Below, one piece after another: positions 9,485-17,830 of a stretch of 64,000 nt of DNA. Where the stretch lies: assembly GCA_905182555.1 (NCBI GenBank), contig CAJJBX010000009.1, forward strand, positions 124,001-188,000, in the 5' to 3' direction. The notes beneath the pieces were generated by a model. It had not been told where the DNA came from, did not search any database, and saw only the letters and a program-made list of their open reading frames with translations. Source of the DNA: an uncultured Ilumatobacter sp. Lineage in GTDB: Bacteria; Actinomycetota; Acidimicrobiia; Acidimicrobiales; Ilumatobacteraceae. A program made the position numbers and the translations under genes. Each line of letters opens with the position of its first letter. Positions within the stretch are counted from its first letter, which is position 1.

Positions 9485-10000
9485 TCAGCCTTGCGCGTCG
9501 AAGCCGCCAAGTGAACCCTTGAAGAAGAGGAGCGGCGTTGGCGGCTCACCGTCGTCGTCGGCGTCGGCATCGAGTGAGCTGACGCGGCCGAGCACAAACA
9601 GGTGGTCCCCCATCGTGTACGTCTCTTCGATAGTGCAATCGATCCACGCAACGGCGCGGTCGAGAATCGGTGCACCAGAGGGGGCGGCGTGCCAATCGAC
9701 GTCGGTGAACCGACCGTCGTCGGTGCCGCTCTTTGCGAACTTCCAGCAAAGGTCGCTCTGGGCATCACTGAGCACGTTGACGCAGAAGCTGCCGGATGCC
9801 TTGATGGCAGCCATCGTTGCTGAGTCAGCTTGGGGAAGAAAGCCGACCAACGGCGGGTCAAGCGAGACCGAGGTGAAGGAACCCATGGTAAAACCGACCG
9901 GCGCACCGCCGTTCATACCGGTCACGACAGTGACGCCGGTAGGGAAGTGGCCCATGATCGTGCGGAAGTGGCCGGAATCGAATTCTACTGCGTCGCTCAT
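9485..10000 (-). CDS. Flavin reductase-like FMN-binding protein
   Basis: A small split-barrel flavoprotein of the HpaC/flavin reductase family: FRTIMGHFPTGVTVVTG at the N terminus, GFTMGSFTSVSLDPPLVGF for FMN and NAD(P)H binding, and FCVNVLSDAQ. Such enzymes supply reduced flavin to a partner monooxygenase or act as stand-alone flavoproteins. The ORF track starts at 10033; ATG 10000 (MSDAVEFDSGHF) fits the family better and gives 171 residues. No monooxygenase lies next to it, so the partner is unknown. It is divergent from the MTHFS gene. Confidence 0.88.
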   Translation of the reverse strand: MSDAVEFDSGHFRTIMGHFPTGVTVVTGMNGGAPVGFTMGSFTSVSLDPPLVGFLPQADSATMAAIKASGSFCVNVLSDAQSDLCWKFAKSGTDDGRFTDVDWHAAPSGAPILDRAVAWIDCTIEETYTMGDHLFVLGRVSSLDADADDDGEPPTPLLFFKGSLGGFDAQG

Positions 10001-10057
10001 TGCTGCCAACTCTAGGCAACGGCCTGTGCTCACGCGGCACTTGTACAGTGCGGTTCA

Positions 10058-10519
10058 ATGGCGAGCGATGTCGATGAAGCGAAGCAAGCGTTGCGTTCCA
10101 AGATGCGCGCTGTTCGTAAAGGTCTCCTCGATCGGCCAGAACGGTCAGCCCGTATATTGCAGACACTGACACAGCGACCCGACGTGCTCGCCGCATCGAA
10201 GATCATGGTATTCGACTCGCTCGCAAGCGAGCCTGACATGGCGCCACTCCTTGCCTGGTGCGAGATGATGGGCAAACAGAGATGCCTTCCAGAAGACACC
10301 GATCTTGATCCGACATGGCCTGACGTCGTCATTGTCCCCGGCCTTGCATTCACTGTCGACGGCCGGCGGTGCGGGCAGGGTGGCGGTTGGTATGACCGTT
10401 TCTTGGCGAAAGTCCGGCCGGATGCTGTGACGGTCGGTGTGTGCTTCGCTCCGCAGGTCGTCATCAATCTGCCGACCGACGAGCACGACGTCACCCTCCA
10501 CGCCATCGTCACCGACTGA
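10058..10519 (+). CDS. 5-formyltetrahydrofolate cyclo-ligase
   Basis: MTHFS converts 5-formyl-THF and ATP to 5,10-methenyl-THF, recycling a storage folate in the cytoplasm. The product has the N-terminal ALRSKMRAVRKGL, the central FDSLASEPDM and the glycine-rich nucleotide loop RRCGQGGGWYDRFLA. At 153 residues it is somewhat short for the family (about 180-200) but both key blocks are present. The folD gene for the neighbouring folate step is about 3.5 kb downstream. Confidence 0.9.
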   Translation: MASDVDEAKQALRSKMRAVRKGLLDRPERSARILQTLTQRPDVLAASKIMVFDSLASEPDMAPLLAWCEMMGKQRCLPEDTDLDPTWPDVVIVPGLAFTVDGRRCGQGGGWYDRFLAKVRPDAVTVGVCFAPQVVINLPTDEHDVTLHAIVTD

Positions 10520-10563
10520 GCCATGTTCTGATCGGCGCAACGGCGATCGGCGGCTCGTTGTGG

Positions 10564-10812
10564 CTAGGCCGCGTCAGCGGAAGCAGCGTCGGCTGAGGCG
10601 TGACCTCGAGCGCTGGAATTCATTTCGGCGTAGAGCTCGCGGATGCACTCGCTGGCCGTTGTTTTGCACATCGAAGGAACTACTGCATGCACTGCAGCTG
10701 CACCAGCGGCCTTGGTGAGACAGCGCGCGAAGTGCGCAGCGACACGGAAATGCTCGGTGTAGGACTCGCCGACCGAGGCCGGGTGGTCCGTGAAGTGTCG
10801 CGTCATTCCCAT
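10564..10812 (-). CDS. DUF6356 family protein
   Basis: An 82-residue protein that begins FTDHPASVGESYTEHF, the signature of the small DUF6356 family, followed by a short hydrophobic helix (AAHFARCLTKAAGAAAVHAVVPSM) and ECIRELYAEM. The function of the family is unknown; members are usually membrane-associated. The Ala/Asp-rich tail (ASADAASADAA) is a small repeat. The gene lies opposite and convergent to the MTHFS gene. Confidence 0.72.
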   Translation of the reverse strand: MGMTRHFTDHPASVGESYTEHFRVAAHFARCLTKAAGAAAVHAVVPSMCKTTASECIRELYAEMNSSARGHASADAASADAA

Positions 10813-10875
10813 GCCTCAACCGTAGAGATTCCAAGCGGTCTGCGTATTGCGTATTTCGCGTCGTTCTGCTCAATT

Positions 10876-10891
10876 AGAGCAATATTGTTCT
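10876..10891. promoter_or_regulatory. Candidate Lrp operator
   Basis: AGAGCAATATTGTTCT is a near-perfect palindrome around an AT-rich centre, in an unusually AT-rich stretch ending about 35 bases before the GTG start of the Lrp-family gene. Lrp/AsnC regulators commonly bind such sites and control themselves. No binding evidence beyond position and symmetry. Confidence 0.45.
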
Positions 10892-10925
10892 CTTGGTTAA
10901 TAAAAATATGCAATAATCATCGATT

Positions 10926-11390
10926 GTGGACCAACTTGATCGGGAAATCGTGCGTTTGTTGCAACGAGACGGGACGCTGAGCGCCCGGGAGTTGGGCGAC
11001 GCTGTCGGTCTGACAGCTACGCCGTGTTGGCGACGCGTGAAAGCGCTTGAAGATGCTGGCGTGATCGTGGCTCGAGTCGCACTCGTGGACCCGGCCTCTG
11101 TCAATCTTGGGGTGACCGCACTCGTCAACATTCGCACCAACGACCACGGGCCGGATTGGATCGAGCGGTTCCAAGCGGCGTGCGATTCGTTTCCGGAAAT
11201 CATCGAGGCGTACCGAACCAGCGGTGACATTGACTACACGCTCAAGGTGATGGTTGCGAGTATCGAGGCATACGACGCTTTTTATAAACGGTTGATTGCG
11301 GCCGTTGATCTGTACGACGTCCGATCGATCTTTGTCATGGAGGAAATGAAGCACACGACGGCGTTACCGCTCGACGGATTTGGCATGTGA
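10926..11390 (+). CDS. Lrp/AsnC family transcriptional regulator
   Basis: A 154-residue feast/famine regulator: an N-terminal helix-turn-helix (DQLDREIVRLLQRDG, SARELGDAVGLTATPCWRRV) and a C-terminal RAM/ACT ligand domain with FPEIIEAYRTSGDIDYTLKV, where amino acids bind. It is likely to sense an amino acid and act as an octamer or dimer assembly. The start is GTG 10926. A palindrome in the AT-rich upstream region is a candidate autoregulatory site. The ligand cannot be inferred from the sequence. Confidence 0.93.
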   Translation: MDQLDREIVRLLQRDGTLSARELGDAVGLTATPCWRRVKALEDAGVIVARVALVDPASVNLGVTALVNIRTNDHGPDWIERFQAACDSFPEIIEAYRTSGDIDYTLKVMVASIEAYDAFYKRLIAAVDLYDVRSIFVMEEMKHTTALPLDGFGM

Positions 11391-11522
11391 CTCGACGATT
11401 GAGTCTGCTTCGGTCGAGGTCGAGCCCGCCGCCTGCCCATCCGATGCGATGCCGTGTTCGGAGGCGGTGTGCGAGTTCGTCGACGGCGGGGTCGGTGACG
11501 ATCGCGCAGTGGATGCGATGCG

Positions 11523-12302
11523 TCATCGCGACCCAGTGCCCGCTGTCGTGGTGCCGCGCTCGGACTCGCCCTGACTGCGCGGCAGAACGGTCCAGCCGAG
11601 TCCGAGGAGCACCATCTCACGGAGCACGTCGGGCTGATGCGATTCGGCGGCGACCGTGACGGGTGCACCCAGCGCGCTGAGGCGCTCGACCACCAGCCTG
11701 CGCGTGTGCGAATCCGATGGGAAGAGCACCCATGGACCCCAGCTCGATGGCGCGCCGATCGTCGAGTCTGGAGGGCCGTAGACGATCATTGGTTCGCTCA
11801 GTAGCGACGTGGTGTCAACGCCGACGATTGGCTCGGGCGGCTCGACGCACACGGCGAGATCGAGTGCGCCGCGCTGCACGTCGTCGAGTAGCGACCGCGA
11901 CGGCGCGACGGACAACATGAACTCAACGTCGATCCGCTCGGCTCGGAATGTGCGAAGAACGTCGGGGAAGTGCACGACCGCTGCGACATCGATCATGCCG
12001 AGGCGAACCCGGCCGCTTTGTGCTGTGCGGAGGCGTTCGGCCCACGTGCTTACATCGCGGGTCAGCGCTAACACTTGCCGCGCATGCTCAAGAACGGGCG
12101 TGACAGTCGCTCGCAAAATGCGACGTCGACCGACACTCTCGAACAACTCGACGCCAACTCGACGTTCCAGTTCGGCAAGTCCCTGCGAAAGCGCGGAGGC
12201 TGATACGCCGACTCGATCGGCGGCCGCAGCCCACGTTTCGGCTTCCGCGACGGCGACGAGTGCGTTCTGGTCGAGTACCGGGCAGCCCGGAGGCGGGATT
12301 GT
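11523..12302 (-). CDS. LysR family transcriptional regulator, frame problems at both ends
   Basis: The product has a LysR N-terminal helix-turn-helix (LVAVAEAETWAAAADRVGVSASALSQGLAELERR) and an effector domain (SGRVRLGMIDVAAVVHFPDVLRTF). The ORF track starts late, at a TTG within the HTH; the frame is open back to 12302 but has no ATG, GTG or TTG before the HTH. A different frame (VQGEQSRLRAARY) supplies a possible start, so one base may be missing near 12285. At the 3' end another frame continues with MTHRIHCAIVTDPAVDELAHRLRTR, which looks like a lost LysR C terminus, suggesting a second indel near 11570. It is divergent from ino1. Confidence 0.7.
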   Translation of the reverse strand, partial: TIPPPGCPVLDQNALVAVAEAETWAAAADRVGVSASALSQGLAELERRVGVELFESVGRRRILRATVTPVLEHARQVLALTRDVSTWAERLRTAQSGRVRLGMIDVAAVVHFPDVLRTFRAERIDVEFMLSVAPSRSLLDDVQRGALDLAVCVEPPEPIVGVDTTSLLSEPMIVYGPPDSTIGAPSSWGPWVLFPSDSHTRRLVVERLSALGAPVTVAAESHQPDVLREMVLLGLGWTVLPRSQGESERGTTTAGTGSR

Positions 12303-12375
12303 TCACCCTGCACATAATACTTCACACTTACTTCACTGTCATTAATAACGAAACAGCTTCGCTTATGTTCTTCTC

Positions 12376-13677
12376 ATGACCGCACGAACAGTCGCCCCAG
12401 CCACCGGAAAACTCGGTGTTCTGACGCCCGGCATGGGTGCCGTGGCATCCACCTTTATCGCAGGCGTGATCGCCGCACGGGATGGCATCTCGCCACCCAT
12501 TGGCTCCGTGTCGCAGATGGCCCATATCCGTCTCGGCACCAAGAACGAGAATCGGAACCCGCTGATTAAGGAGTTCGTTCCCCTCGCTGACCTCGGCGAC
12601 ATCGTCTTTGGCGGTTGGGACCCGATCTCCCCGAACGCCATGGAAGCAGCCAAGACCGCCGGCGTCCTGCAGGGCAATGATCTCGATGCCATCTCAGCCG
12701 AGATGGAAGGCATCGTGCCGATGTCAGCCGTCTTCGACCAGCGCTGGGTGAGTCGCCTCGAAGGTATTCGCGTCAAAGACATCACTAACAAGTGGGGGCA
12801 GGCCGAAGCGCTGATCGCCGACATCGCCCGATTCAAGGAAGAGAACGGCTGCGACCGTCTCGTCATGGTCTGGTGTGGCTCGACCGAGGCCTACCAAGAG
12901 CCGTCTGCAGTACACGCAACGGTCGCCTCGTTCGAACAGGGTCTGCGCGACAACGACGAGAACATCTCACCGTCGCAGATCTATTGCTACGCCGCACTCC
13001 AGAGCGACGTCCCCTACGCCAACGGTGCTCCAAACCTGACAACCGACCTCGACTGCATTGTTGAACTGTCGAAGAAGAACGGTGTGCCGATCGCCGGCAA
13101 GGACTTCAAGACCGGCCAGACCCTCATAAAGACAATGCTCGCGCCGGGCTTCAAGGCCCGCATGCTTGGCGTGCGCGGTTGGTTCTCGACGAACATCCTC
13201 GGCAACCGCGACGGCGAAGTGCTCGACGACCCGGAAAACTTCAAGTCGAAGGAAGTCTCCAAGCTCGGTGTGCTCGACGGCATCCTGCAGCCCGAGGTCT
13301 ACCCCGACCTCTACGGCAACATCGACCACGTCGTCCGCATCAACTACTACCCGCCCCGCGGCGACAACAAAGAGGGTTGGGACAACATCGACATCTTCGG
13401 CTGGCTCGGTTACCCGATGCAGATCAAGGTTGACTTCCTCTGCCGTGACTCGATCCTCGCTGCGCCAATCGTGCTCGACCTCGCACTCTTCATGGACCTT
13501 GCCCACCGCGCCGGTGAGAGCGGAGTGCAGGAATGGTTGAGCTTTTACCTCAAGGCGCCGCAGGCTGCCGGGGACTCGCCAGCCGAGGCTGACCTGTTCA
13601 TTCAGCAGACCAAGCTGAAGAACACCCTCCGCGAATGGATGGGCGAGCTTCCCGTCACCCACTCCGAAGCGGGTTGA
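12376..13677 (+). CDS. ino1: Inositol-3-phosphate synthase
   Basis: NAD-dependent enzyme that converts glucose 6-phosphate to 1D-myo-inositol 3-phosphate, the first step to inositol lipids and mycothiol in actinobacteria. The protein (433 residues) contains LADLGDIVFGGWDPIS, the catalytic-region segment PIAGKDFKTGQTLIKTMLAP and FLCRDSILAAPIVLDL, all typical of the family. It is preceded by a short divergent promoter region shared with a LysR gene, which may control it. The gene symbol follows actinobacterial usage. Confidence 0.92.
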   Translation: MTARTVAPATGKLGVLTPGMGAVASTFIAGVIAARDGISPPIGSVSQMAHIRLGTKNENRNPLIKEFVPLADLGDIVFGGWDPISPNAMEAAKTAGVLQGNDLDAISAEMEGIVPMSAVFDQRWVSRLEGIRVKDITNKWGQAEALIADIARFKEENGCDRLVMVWCGSTEAYQEPSAVHATVASFEQGLRDNDENISPSQIYCYAALQSDVPYANGAPNLTTDLDCIVELSKKNGVPIAGKDFKTGQTLIKTMLAPGFKARMLGVRGWFSTNILGNRDGEVLDDPENFKSKEVSKLGVLDGILQPEVYPDLYGNIDHVVRINYYPPRGDNKEGWDNIDIFGWLGYPMQIKVDFLCRDSILAAPIVLDLALFMDLAHRAGESGVQEWLSFYLKAPQAAGDSPAEADLFIQQTKLKNTLREWMGELPVTHSEAG

Positions 13678-13982
13678 GCGGCGCCAGATCGCCCGAATGC
13701 TGCGTTGCGAGAGCTCCTCATTGAGCAAGCTCAACGACGTCGCCTCGCGCCTTGCCTTCGAACGATCTGATCACCGCTCAACTGGAGTTGAAATCCTGAG
13801 CTTGTGCTGACTCGTTATTGAGACGGTCCACAACTTGATCCCCCTGGTGTCTTCGGGCGCTCGGGGGGTCGGTCGTTTTCGGGGCGGAGTGCGGGGGTTC
13901 TCCCGGGGGGAGGGCCCGGGGGGTGAGGGTGGGGGGTGAGGGTTATCCGAGCCCAAGTTAGAGCGACTAACGTAGGACCGAT
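13678..13982. other. G-rich intergenic region with possible G-quadruplex
   Basis: About 305 bases between ino1 and folD without a gene. From 13905 to 13942 the plus strand carries at least four guanine runs with short spacers (GGGGGG, GGG, GGGGGG, GGG, GGGGGG), enough for a G-quadruplex, and short C-runs allow hairpins. The folD promoter should lie after it (GTTAGAGCGACTAACG just before the start is a small inverted repeat, GTTAG/CTAAC). Confidence 0.6.
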
Positions 13983-14837
13983 ATGGCTGTGATCTTGATG
14001 AACGGAAATGCACTGCGGGACGAGATCATTGCCGGGCTGCGCGTGACGGTCGATGCCGCAGGTTCGCCTGCCATCTGCCTCGCCACAGTACTCGTTGGCA
14101 CCGACGGCCCCTCGCAGCGCTACGTCGCCAGCAAGCACAAGAAGGCCGTCGAGGCTGGCTTCGAGGCGCGCCACGTCGACCTTGCCGAGACCGCCACGCA
14201 AGATGAAGTCGAAGCCGTGGTGCGCGAACTCGCAGCGGACGACTCGGTGCATGGCATTCTCGTCCAGCTGCCCCTACCCGATGGTCTGGATCCTGAGCCC
14301 GTACTCGACCTCATCCCCGCGGACAAAGACGTCGACGGGCTGACCGAGAGGTCGATGGGTCGTCTGGTCCGTGGCCGCCCGGGCCTCGTTGGATGTACGC
14401 CGTTGGGCGTCATGCGGCTACTTGAGAAGTACGAGGTGCCAACTTCGGGTGCTCGTGCGGTTGTCATTGGTCGGTCGACGCTCGTTGGACTGCCGTTGTC
14501 GCTGCTGCTCAACCGCAAGGGCGTCGACGCCACGGTGACAATGGCGCACTCCCGAACCGCCGACATGGCAGCCGTGTTGCGCGAAGCTGACATCGTCATT
14601 GGCGCCGCTGGCCAAGCCCGCATGATCACCCCCGAGATGATTAAGCCAGGAGCGGCTGTCATCGATGTCGGTGTCTCACGAACAGAGGCAGGGATTGTCG
14701 GCGACGTCGACCCGGGCGTTGCCGAGGTGGCGCGTTGGTTGACGCCGATGCCGGGCGGCACCGGCCCGATGACGATTGCCTGCCTGATGGAGAACACCCT
14801 GACCGCAGCACGCTTGCAGGGCGCCTTTCCTGCCTGA
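13983..14837 (+). CDS. folD: Bifunctional methylenetetrahydrofolate dehydrogenase / cyclohydrolase
   Basis: FolD interconverts 5,10-methylene-THF, 5,10-methenyl-THF and 10-formyl-THF, feeding purine and formyl-Met synthesis. The active-site tyrosine and lysine lie in RYVASKHKKA; other marks are HGILVQLPLPDG, DVDGLTERSMG, the nucleotide-binding VVIGRSTLVGLPLSLLL and the C-terminal LTPMPGGTGPMTIACLMENT. At 284 residues it is complete. The start is ATG 13983. It lies directly upstream of the ilvB attenuator region, in the same direction but with its own end. Confidence 0.96.
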   Translation: MAVILMNGNALRDEIIAGLRVTVDAAGSPAICLATVLVGTDGPSQRYVASKHKKAVEAGFEARHVDLAETATQDEVEAVVRELAADDSVHGILVQLPLPDGLDPEPVLDLIPADKDVDGLTERSMGRLVRGRPGLVGCTPLGVMRLLEKYEVPTSGARAVVIGRSTLVGLPLSLLLNRKGVDATVTMAHSRTADMAAVLREADIVIGAAGQARMITPEMIKPGAAVIDVGVSRTEAGIVGDVDPGVAEVARWLTPMPGGTGPMTIACLMENTLTAARLQGAFPA

Positions 14838-14867
14838 TTGCCAAACGATCGATTCACACGGTACGAT
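14838..14867 (+). promoter_or_regulatory. Putative promoter of the ilvB leader
   Basis: TTGCCA (14838-14843) and TACGAT (14862-14867) are separated by 18 bases. Transcription would begin around 14874, only a few bases before the leader-peptide ATG at 14877, so the leader mRNA would be essentially leaderless, a common arrangement in actinobacteria. The prediction rests on motif match and position only. Confidence 0.5.
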
Positions 14868-14876
14868 GACTCCATT

Positions 14877-14927
14877 ATGGAACTCACGGGCGTGCCGCAC
14901 ATTGCCCTCGTAGTACTTATTCGGTAG
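14877..14927 (+). CDS. ilv leader peptide (attenuation)
   Basis: A 16-codon open frame, MELTGVPHIALVVLIR, followed by TAG. Nine of its residues are Leu, Val, Ile or Ala, with a run IALVVLI, as expected for a peptide on which ribosomes stall when branched-chain aminoacyl-tRNAs are scarce. It lies 114 bases before ilvB, just after a promoter-like sequence and before an intrinsic terminator, which is the organisation of classical ilv attenuators. Too short for the ORF track. The role is inferred from composition and position together. Confidence 0.85.
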   Translation: MELTGVPHIALVVLIR

Positions 14928-14988
14928 CACGCCCGGCTTTTGCTGCGCGTGCTCCTCGACCTCCCAGCCGGGAGGTCGTTTGCTTTTT
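14887..14988 (+). promoter_or_regulatory. Transcription attenuator of ilvBN
   Basis: Two mutually exclusive folds can be drawn. CGGGCGTGC (14887-14895, inside the leader peptide) pairs perfectly with GCACGCCCG (14927-14935). The overlapping CCCGGCT (14932-14938) pairs with AGCCGGG (14966-14972), which forms the loop and descending arm of the terminator. A ribosome stalled in the leader would mask the first segment, free the second and break the terminator; normal translation would let the terminator form. Confidence 0.78.
14957..14988 (+). terminator. Intrinsic terminator of the ilv attenuator
   Basis: CGACCTCCC and GGGAGGTCG form a perfect 9-bp stem around the loop AGCC, followed by TTTGCTTTTT. 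It stands about 50 bases before ilvB and after the leader peptide, so it is the conditional stop of the attenuator rather than a folD terminator, though folD transcripts would also be affected. Confidence 0.88.
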
Positions 14989-15040
14989 CGCCGTCAATCG
15001 ACATCAATCACATTCCCTCTTGAACTGAAAGACCAGTCAC

Positions 15041-16847
15041 ATGGCTGATTCACCAGCAACACCTGAACGGCTCCGTGCGCGACTACGTGTCCGAGCACCT
15101 GCACGAGTGGGTCGACCTGATCTTCGGCTACAAGCAGGCCCTACACTTACGACCTCACGTCATCCACGGCGCTGTGCGCCACGTGCTCGTGCGCCACGAA
15201 CAGGGTGCTGGCCACGCTGCCGAGGGATACGCGCATGTGTCCGGCAAGCCGGGCGTCGCCATGGTCACGTCCGGGCCGGGAGCGACCAACCTCGTCACGC
15301 CGCTGATGGACGCCTTCATGGACTCCATTCCAATGGTGGCGATCACCGGCCAGGTTCCAACTGCCGCGATTGGCAGCGATGCATTCCAGGAGTGCGACAC
15401 CGTTGGCATCACGCGGTCGTGCACCAAGCACAACGAGTTGGTCATGTCGGCCGACGAGATCCCGATGGCGATCCGCCAGGCCTTCCACATTGCCACCACG
15501 GGTCGCCCAGGCCCCACCCTCGTCGATATCCCGAAGGATGCACTGACGAACGAGATGGAGTGGTACTGGCCGACCGACGAAGAGGTCCAGGCGGCGTTGC
15601 CTGGCTATCGGCCGAATACCAAGGGCCATCCCCGGATGATCAAGGAAGCCGCCAAGCTGATCCTCGCCTCCGAGCGGCCGATCGTCTACGCCGGTGGCGG
15701 TATCTTGAAGGCGCGTGCGGCGCAAGCGCTGCGAGAACTCGTCGAGTTGATCGATGCGCACGTCGTGACCACCCTGATGGCGCGCGGCGCATTCCCTGAC
15801 GAACACCCGCTCTGTCTGGGCATGCCGGGCATGCACGGCAATGCATCGGCGATCACCGCAATGCAGCAGTCCGATCTGCTGATCACACTCGGCGCACGTT
15901 TCGACGACCGCATCACGGGCAAGGTCGACGCGTTCGCACCCGAGGCGAAGATCATCCACGTCGACGTTGATCCGGCCGAGCAGGGCAAGGTCCGGCGTCC
16001 AGACGTGCCCATCGTCGGTGACGCCAACTACGTGATTCTCGAAATTATCCGCGAAATCAAAGAGCTACTTCAGGGCGGCACGCGTCAGGCCGACACCAGC
16101 GCCTGGAAGAGCAAGATATCGGGGTGGCGAGAGCAGTTCCCGATGACCTACGAGCCGTCCGAGCCCGGCGGGCTGCTGAAGCCGCAGTACTGCATTGAGC
16201 AACTCAACAAGTACGCGCCGAAAGGCACAATCGTTGCGTCGGGCGTTGGACAACATCAGATGTACACGTCGCAGTACTGGAAGTTCAACGACCCCTACAC
16301 GTGGGTCAACTCAGGTGGCCTCGGCACGATGGGCTTCTCGATCCCGGCAGCAATTGGTGCAAAGGCCGCCATGCCCGACCGCACCGTTTGGGCCGTCGAC
16401 GGTGACGGTTGTTTTCAGATGACGGCAACCGAACTGGTCACGGCAACACTCGAAAAGCTTCCAATCAAGGTCGCGCTGCTGAACAACAGCTTCCTCGGCA
16501 TGGTCCGGCAGTGGCAGGAAATGTTCTACGACGAGCGCTACTCCTCGGTGTTCCTCGACAGCGCGAACGTCCCGAACTTCGTGATGATGGCGGAGTCGAT
16601 GGGCTGCGTCGGCATTCTTGTCGAGTCACCTGAAGAGGTTGGCCCAGCGATCGAGCGGGCGAACTCGATTAACGACCGCACCGTCGTCGTCGAGTTTCGC
16701 ACCGACGCCACCGAGGGTGTGTTCCCGATGGTGCCGGCAGGTGCGGGCAACAGCGAGCTGATTTTGCACCCGACACAGAGCGACCCGACTCGGACGCTCC
16801 AACCCGAACCGAAGCCGATCGACACCAAGTTGAAGGATGCCCACTGA
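15041..16847 (+). CDS. ilvB: Acetolactate synthase large subunit, damaged N terminus
   Basis: ThDP enzyme that condenses pyruvate with pyruvate or 2-ketobutyrate, the first common step of Val, Leu and Ile synthesis. The catalytic glutamate region VLVRHEQGAGHAAEGYAH, the GPGATNLVTPLMDAF segment, and the ThDP motif GDGCFQMTATE...LLNNSFLGMVRQW are intact. The natural start is probably ATG 15041 (MADSPAT); a frame change before about 15065 is needed to reach LNGSVRDYVSEHLHEW. After VDLIFGY the expected PGG-containing loop is replaced by KQALHLRPHVIHG, so a few bases seem lost or altered there. The ORF track start at 15075 is a product of this damage. It is followed by ilvN. Confidence 0.88.
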
Positions 16848-16848
16848 G

Positions 16849-17427
16849 ATGGCTCGAACTCGCGATGTTTCTGGTGCGCGCACCGCCAACACCTACTCCG
16901 CCGACATGAATCATCACATTCTGTCCGTCCTTGTTCAGAACCGACCTGGAGTCCTTGCTCGTGTGTCTGGTTTGTTCGCACGGCGTGGCTACAACATCTT
17001 CAGTCTTGCTGTGGCGCCGGCTGAAGAAGAGGGCCGCAGTCGGATCACGATCGTTGTCGACCTCGACTCGGCACCGCTCGAACAGATCACGAAGCAGCTG
17101 TTCAAACTGATCGATGTCATCAAAATCTCGGAACTCGACCCGTCGCGCAGCGTCGAGCGTGAGCTGCTCATCGCTACTGTCAAGGCGGCCGGCCCGAAAC
17201 TGGCTGACGTGTCGACCCTGGCCGAGATCTTCGAAGGCAAGATCATCGCCGTTGCTGAGGACCTTGTCACCGTCAGCCTTGAGGGTCACCCCGACAAGCT
17301 GGACGATTTTGAGGATTTACTCGGCCGACATGGCATTGTTGAGCTGCAGCGGACCGGTCGTGTGGCTTTGCCCAAGCTCGACCGAAGCTCGCGTCATCGC
17401 TCAACCGCACTGAGGCAACCGCACTGA
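16849..17427 (+). CDS. ilvN: Acetolactate synthase small (regulatory) subunit
   Basis: Regulatory partner of IlvB; it raises activity and carries the valine feedback site. The N-terminal ACT domain reads HHILSVLVQNRPGVLARVSGLFARRGYNIFSLAV, and the C-terminal domain includes ERELLIATVKA and VTVSLEGHPDKLDDFEDLLGRHGIVELQRTGRVAL. ATG 16849 is preferred (AAGGA 11 bases upstream); ATG 16837, inside the end of ilvB, is in frame and would give four more residues. The tail RHRSTALRQPH reads through a small direct repeat. It shares the ilvB attenuator. Confidence 0.93.
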   Translation: MARTRDVSGARTANTYSADMNHHILSVLVQNRPGVLARVSGLFARRGYNIFSLAVAPAEEEGRSRITIVVDLDSAPLEQITKQLFKLIDVIKISELDPSRSVERELLIATVKAAGPKLADVSTLAEIFEGKIIAVAEDLVTVSLEGHPDKLDDFEDLLGRHGIVELQRTGRVALPKLDRSSRHRSTALRQPH

Positions 17428-17521
17428 GGCAACCGCACTGAGGCACGAGCCTTCGCGCCACGCTGTCAGAACCCACTCCAGCCCCAAGCCCCAGGCTGGC
17501 GCTGGTGACGCTGGTGACGCT

Positions 17522-17816
17522 TCAGGCAAGTTGAGCGTAGATCTTTGGTATGACGCCGAGGGTCTGGAACCAGTTGCCAACACGTTCTCGGACGATCCCA
17601 CTGCTGCGCCGAATTGCGGGCGTATCGCTGGAACTTGAGCCCCTCGACAGTGAGCTGAACGGTGCGGTTGTCGCGGTCGAACAGTGACTCGTTGAGTTCG
17701 ATCTCGAGTTGTCGTATGTGGCGCGACAGTGCGGACGCGCTGGAGCGAGCGCTGGCCTGGCCAAAATGGAGGGTTTCGCTGAGCACGATGAAGTGTTTGA
17801 GCGTGGTGTTGTCCAT
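17522..17816 (-). pseudogene. Remnant of an ilvY-type LysR regulator
   Basis: From ATG 17816 the minus strand encodes [20 protein letters not shown], then SALSRHIRQLEIELNESLFDRDNRTVQLTVEGLKF, a LysR helix-turn-helix close to E. coli IlvY (FLHLAESRHFGR, LFVRDNRTVTLTEAG). After about 75 residues the frame changes and only RERVGNWFQTLGVIPKIYAQLA follows, which resembles the middle of the IlvY effector domain (RRRIELWF... IYATVGG). So over 100 residues are missing and the end is lost. Its place, divergent from ilvC, is exactly that of ilvY in E. coli. It could bind DNA at most as a fragment; loss of function is likely. Confidence 0.72.
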
Positions 17817-17830
17817 GGCGGGGATGGGGG

